DNA from: Trachelipus rathkii
Taxonomy: Eukaryota; Arthropoda; Malacostraca; Isopoda; Trachelipodidae
Assembly (NCBI GenBank): GCA_015478945.1
Contig: JABUQX010100321.1
Coordinates: 1-10,000, forward strand
Reading direction: 5' to 3'
DNA length: 10,000 bases
Position 1 is the stretch's first letter. Every line of letters begins with the position of its first letter. Positions 7,965-10,000 of the stretch are shown here, piece after piece. The notes under the pieces are model-generated. The model saw only the letters and a program-made list of their open reading frames with translations. It did no database searches and was not told the origin of the DNA. The position numbers and the translations under genes were made by a program.

Positions 7965-8746
7965 AAGCCGACAAAATTGCCAGAGAGTCTGAGGAGAGAA
8001 TGCTGAAAATGAAGCTGGAGGCGGAAGACCGTCAGAGACAGCATGAAGCGGCAATAGCATCGTCCCAAAGTTCCTCAAACACAAATAGCGTTTCTCACGC
8101 GAGTAAATATCCTAAGTTGAAACTGCCAAACTTTGATGAAAAGGTCAACAATATTGAGGAATATTTGTTGATGTTTGAAAAACAAGCTGAATCGAATGAC
8201 GTGCCAAAAGAGAAACAAGCTTTAGTGCTTGGAACATTTTTGACGGGAAAAGCAGTCCAGGTATTTAACAATTTCACGGTCGAAGAACTTAAGAATTATG
8301 AAGAATTAAAGAGAGCGTTACTAATCAGGTACAACCTCACTGAGAGTGGGTATTGTGCAAAATACAAGAACATGTGCCCGACTGATGATGACAGTCCTAG
8401 AGTATATGTTAGAAAGATAGTTGAAGCTCTCCGTAAATGGTTGACCGCGGCAAAAGTTAAAATGACTGCAGATGATTTGATCGATTTCTTCTCGATCGAC
8501 AAGTATTTGAGCACGGTGCCGAAGGAGCTTGCCGTTTATCTAAGAGAAAAGAATGATAAGGATATTGAAAATATAATAACTAGTTCTGAGAACTATATTG
8601 AGGCCCATCACATGAAACTAACGTCAAGTCACGCACGGAGTCAGAGTCAAGGAAATATTAAGAGTCACAGCAACAATAATTATTACAAATCGAGAAATAA
8701 TAGTAATAGTTATCACAGAAACGATAACTCAAAGAGCACAAACTAA
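7943..8746 (+). pseudogene. gag: Gag capsid with SCAN-like C-terminal half
   Basis: This is an open run of 267 codons ending in TAA at 8744-8746; the first ATG is at 8000 and numbering below starts there. Residues 1-20 finish the coiled coil and 21-34 are a Ser-rich spacer. KYPKLKLPNFDE (36-47) is a typical entry to a Ty3/Gypsy capsid. Helices follow with LVLGTFLTGKAVQVF (75-89). Residues 107-203 (LLIRYNLTESGY, ALRKWLTAA, DKYLSTVPKELAVYLREK, then ENIITSSENYIEAH) match the SCAN-like pattern of helices with conserved Tyr, Phe, Trp and Leu positions. The tail (204-248) is rich in Ser, Asn, His and Arg, a nucleic-acid-binding type linker. The TAA interrupts it before the zinc knuckle. The frame continues in style for another 34 codons to 8848, so the stop looks like a disabling mutation or a readthrough site rather than the natural end. 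Confidence 0.8.
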
Positions 8747-9022
8747 CACGCATTGAGACCAACAGATAACGCAGCAAAAGGTAATAATGGGAGTAATAAG
8801 AGGCGAGAACAACGCCGAAGTAGCAGTGAACTGAGAACTGTGGTCACTTGATGCAGATGTCAAAGGAGAGGGCATTTAGCTCGAGACTGCAAAGCCCCTC
8901 CATACTTCAATAACAGTGGCAGAAATTTTGGAAACTACAGTAAGACAAAGGGAAGACGGAAAGAGTACGGCAGCGTCCGGAGGTTTCCAAAGAGGAAGAA
9001 AAGCCCTGAGATCCTCAGGTGA
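8747..9022 (+). pseudogene. gag: Gag nucleocapsid region with CCHC zinc knuckle, interrupted
   Basis: In the capsid frame beyond the TAA, a basic linker (GNNGSNKRREQRRSSSEL) leads to TGA at 8849-8851. This is followed immediately by CRCQRRGHLARDCKAPPYF (8852-8908). The second Cys, the Gly-His pair and the last Cys keep CCHC spacing (C-x4-H-x4-C). The residue three before the second Cys, where the first zinc ligand belongs, is the TGA itself. A Gly/Arg/Lys-rich tail follows to TGA 9020-9022. Nucleocapsid knuckles bind the element's RNA during packaging; this one would be cut off from the capsid by two stops unless read through or spliced. Confidence 0.7.
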
Positions 9023-10000
9023 AGAACCGTCTCTCCTTAATGATACAGTTGTAGTGAGTGAGACTGATAGATACTCACACAACTTGCCAATAACTTATGG
9101 GACAGTGAACGGGTATCGCGTTCAGTTGCTACGGGATAGCGGTTGTAATTTTGTGGTTGTGCGCGAAAAGTATGTACCCGAAAAGTGCTATACTGGTGCA
9201 CATACAACCATGAGATTGTTAGATAGTACGGCTCGAGAAGTTCCACTCGCAAACCTCGAGATAGACACCCCATACTTTGTGGGTAAGACGACCGCAGCAG
9301 TGCTGCCAGAGGTCGTATATGATCTGGTTATAGGAAATATCGAAGGGGCACTCCCCCCATATCAGCCAAACCTCGCATGGGAAGCGACTAAGTGTCATGG
9401 TCCGCATGTTGTGCAGGACGTAGAAACTCAGAAAGAGTTATTATTCCCCATTGTCGAGCGTGCTGAAGAAGATTCGTCTGAAGAATCTATGGTGAGGCGC
9501 AACGCCGAACAAGAGGATCATATGTCTGAAGAGGCGAGAACGGAGGGCGAACAGATAATGGAGGAAGCACCGTCTGTCCAACAATCACTAATCATGTTTG
9601 AAGAGAAAGATGAAACAACCGCAGATACACAATTGTTCAATGAACAAGAGTCCCAAGATTCCAAGTCTGGAAATAAAGTTATTGTAGAAAAAGAGAACAC
9701 TGAAGTTTCTTCTGAGCCACATGTAAATATGGAAAATGGTACTGTATCGGATGTCCCAGCGACATCACTTGTAGATAGTATAGTGGAAGATGAGAGTCGT
9801 TTTGACATCATTGAAGACAGTGTCATATTACAAGATGACAAAATGCCCCATGTTGACAGCTCGAAGACACAAAGTGTCGCAGCCGTGAACGAAGTGGAAG
9901 AGGTTCACGACGGTCAGATTACAGAATTAATCCGTGACCGCAAAGTCTTTAAAGAAAGACAAAAGGATGATTTGACTCTACAAAGAATCTGGAAGTCCGT
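8880..10000 (+). CDS. pol: Pol N-terminal part: retropepsin-like protease and acidic linker
   Basis: This frame is open from 8880 (after TAG 8877-8879) to the window edge, about 373 codons, partial at the 3' end. The first 40 or so codons overlap the nucleocapsid frame and may not be translated as such. The protease starts near NLPITYGTVNGYRVQLLRDS (9081-9140). The catalytic Asp-Ser-Gly is at 9135-9143, followed by CNFVVVREKYV, and the flap-to-C-terminal part ends with DLVIGNIEGALP (9321-9356), the usual hydrophobic-Gly signature of retropepsins. Next comes a long Glu/Asp/Ser-rich stretch (about 9420-9915) with no recognisable fold. Near the edge, DRKVFKERQKDDLTLQRIW resembles the Q-x-D-x-x-L lead-in found before the integrase zinc finger or the polymerase core in Gypsy-type Pol. 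It is one frame ahead (+1) of the Gag frame, so expression would need a frameshift unless an indel made the difference. Confidence 0.8.

Larger units (their letters stand above)
7680..10000 (+). mobile_element. Ty3/Gypsy-type LTR retrotransposon, 5' coding part, Gmr1-like candidate
   Basis: The order Gag coiled coil, SCAN-like capsid, CCHC knuckle, retropepsin and pol lead-in is that of a Ty3/Gypsy-class LTR retrotransposon. The element runs off the right edge before reverse transcriptase, RNase H or integrase. SCAN-like capsids are known from Gmr1-like elements, from which the vertebrate SCAN domain is thought to derive, hence the tentative group. The copy carries several breaks (frame change near 7941-7961, TAA 8744, TGA 8849, frame change 8880-9022) and no recognisable LTR or primer-binding site in the window. 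It is probably a dead copy, or a live one with assembly errors. Confidence 0.85.

Noticed and set aside
8095..8514. Minus-strand frames opposite the capsid, and similar frames at 7848-8084, 8876-9407 and 9518-9841
   Set aside because: They are shadows of the plus-strand Gag and Pol frames, which carry the recognisable motifs.

Overview
The window looks like non-coding, repeat-dominated DNA from an invertebrate nuclear genome. Long (TA)n, (AAT)n and (GGAGCC)n microsatellites, an A+T-rich background, diverged direct repeats and a decayed LTR retrotransposon are all present. This density of simple repeats fits a decapod crustacean (shrimp or crab), but that is an inference from composition; no host gene fixes the species. 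No rRNA, tRNA, CRISPR array or bacterial-style operon was seen.

Layout. Positions 1-200 hold a short open stretch and a (TA)n tract. From about 1057 down to 199 the minus strand carries a chain of coding-like segments interrupted by stops and frame changes. I read it as one decayed gene of unknown family. Positions 1058-1506 are A+T-rich and contain regularly spaced CAATCA motifs. Positions 1507-2540 are mostly (TA)n and (TAA)n, with a small 57-bp-period duplication between them. Positions 2541-5160 hold no gene that I can support, but contain two families of diverged direct repeats with offsets of about 346 bp and 935-963 bp. Positions 5165-5475 form an unusual G+C-rich composite: GGAGCC-type hexamers, a C6G6 palindrome, an A14 run and an ATCGAT-containing inverted repeat. 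Positions 5517-5900 are degenerate (AAT)n. A second, smaller coding-like island lies at 5911-6155. Positions 6156-7410 are AT dinucleotide-type sequence with a recurring CTCCCAGGTA motif. Positions 7428-7684 contain a diverged 140-bp tandem duplication.

The only confidently classified gene content is at 7680-10000. It is the 5' coding part of a Ty3/Gypsy-type LTR retrotransposon on the plus strand: an N-terminal Gag coiled coil with 11-residue repeats, a capsid with a SCAN-like C-terminal half, a CCHC zinc-knuckle region, a retropepsin-like aspartic protease and a long acidic linker. The window ends before any reverse transcriptase or integrase. The SCAN-like capsid and the lead-in motif at the window edge suggest the Gmr1-like group, in which integrase precedes reverse transcriptase; this is an inference. 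The copy is damaged: there is a frame change near 7941-7961, a TAA at 8744, a TGA at 8849 on the zinc knuckle, a frame change between 8880 and 9022, and no upstream ATG. It is probably inactive as written, unless some of these breaks are assembly errors.

I found no convincing new biological system. The observations most worth following are the unidentified minus-strand decayed gene (199-1057), the coding-like island (5911-6155) and the predicted PR-IN-RT order of the retroelement.
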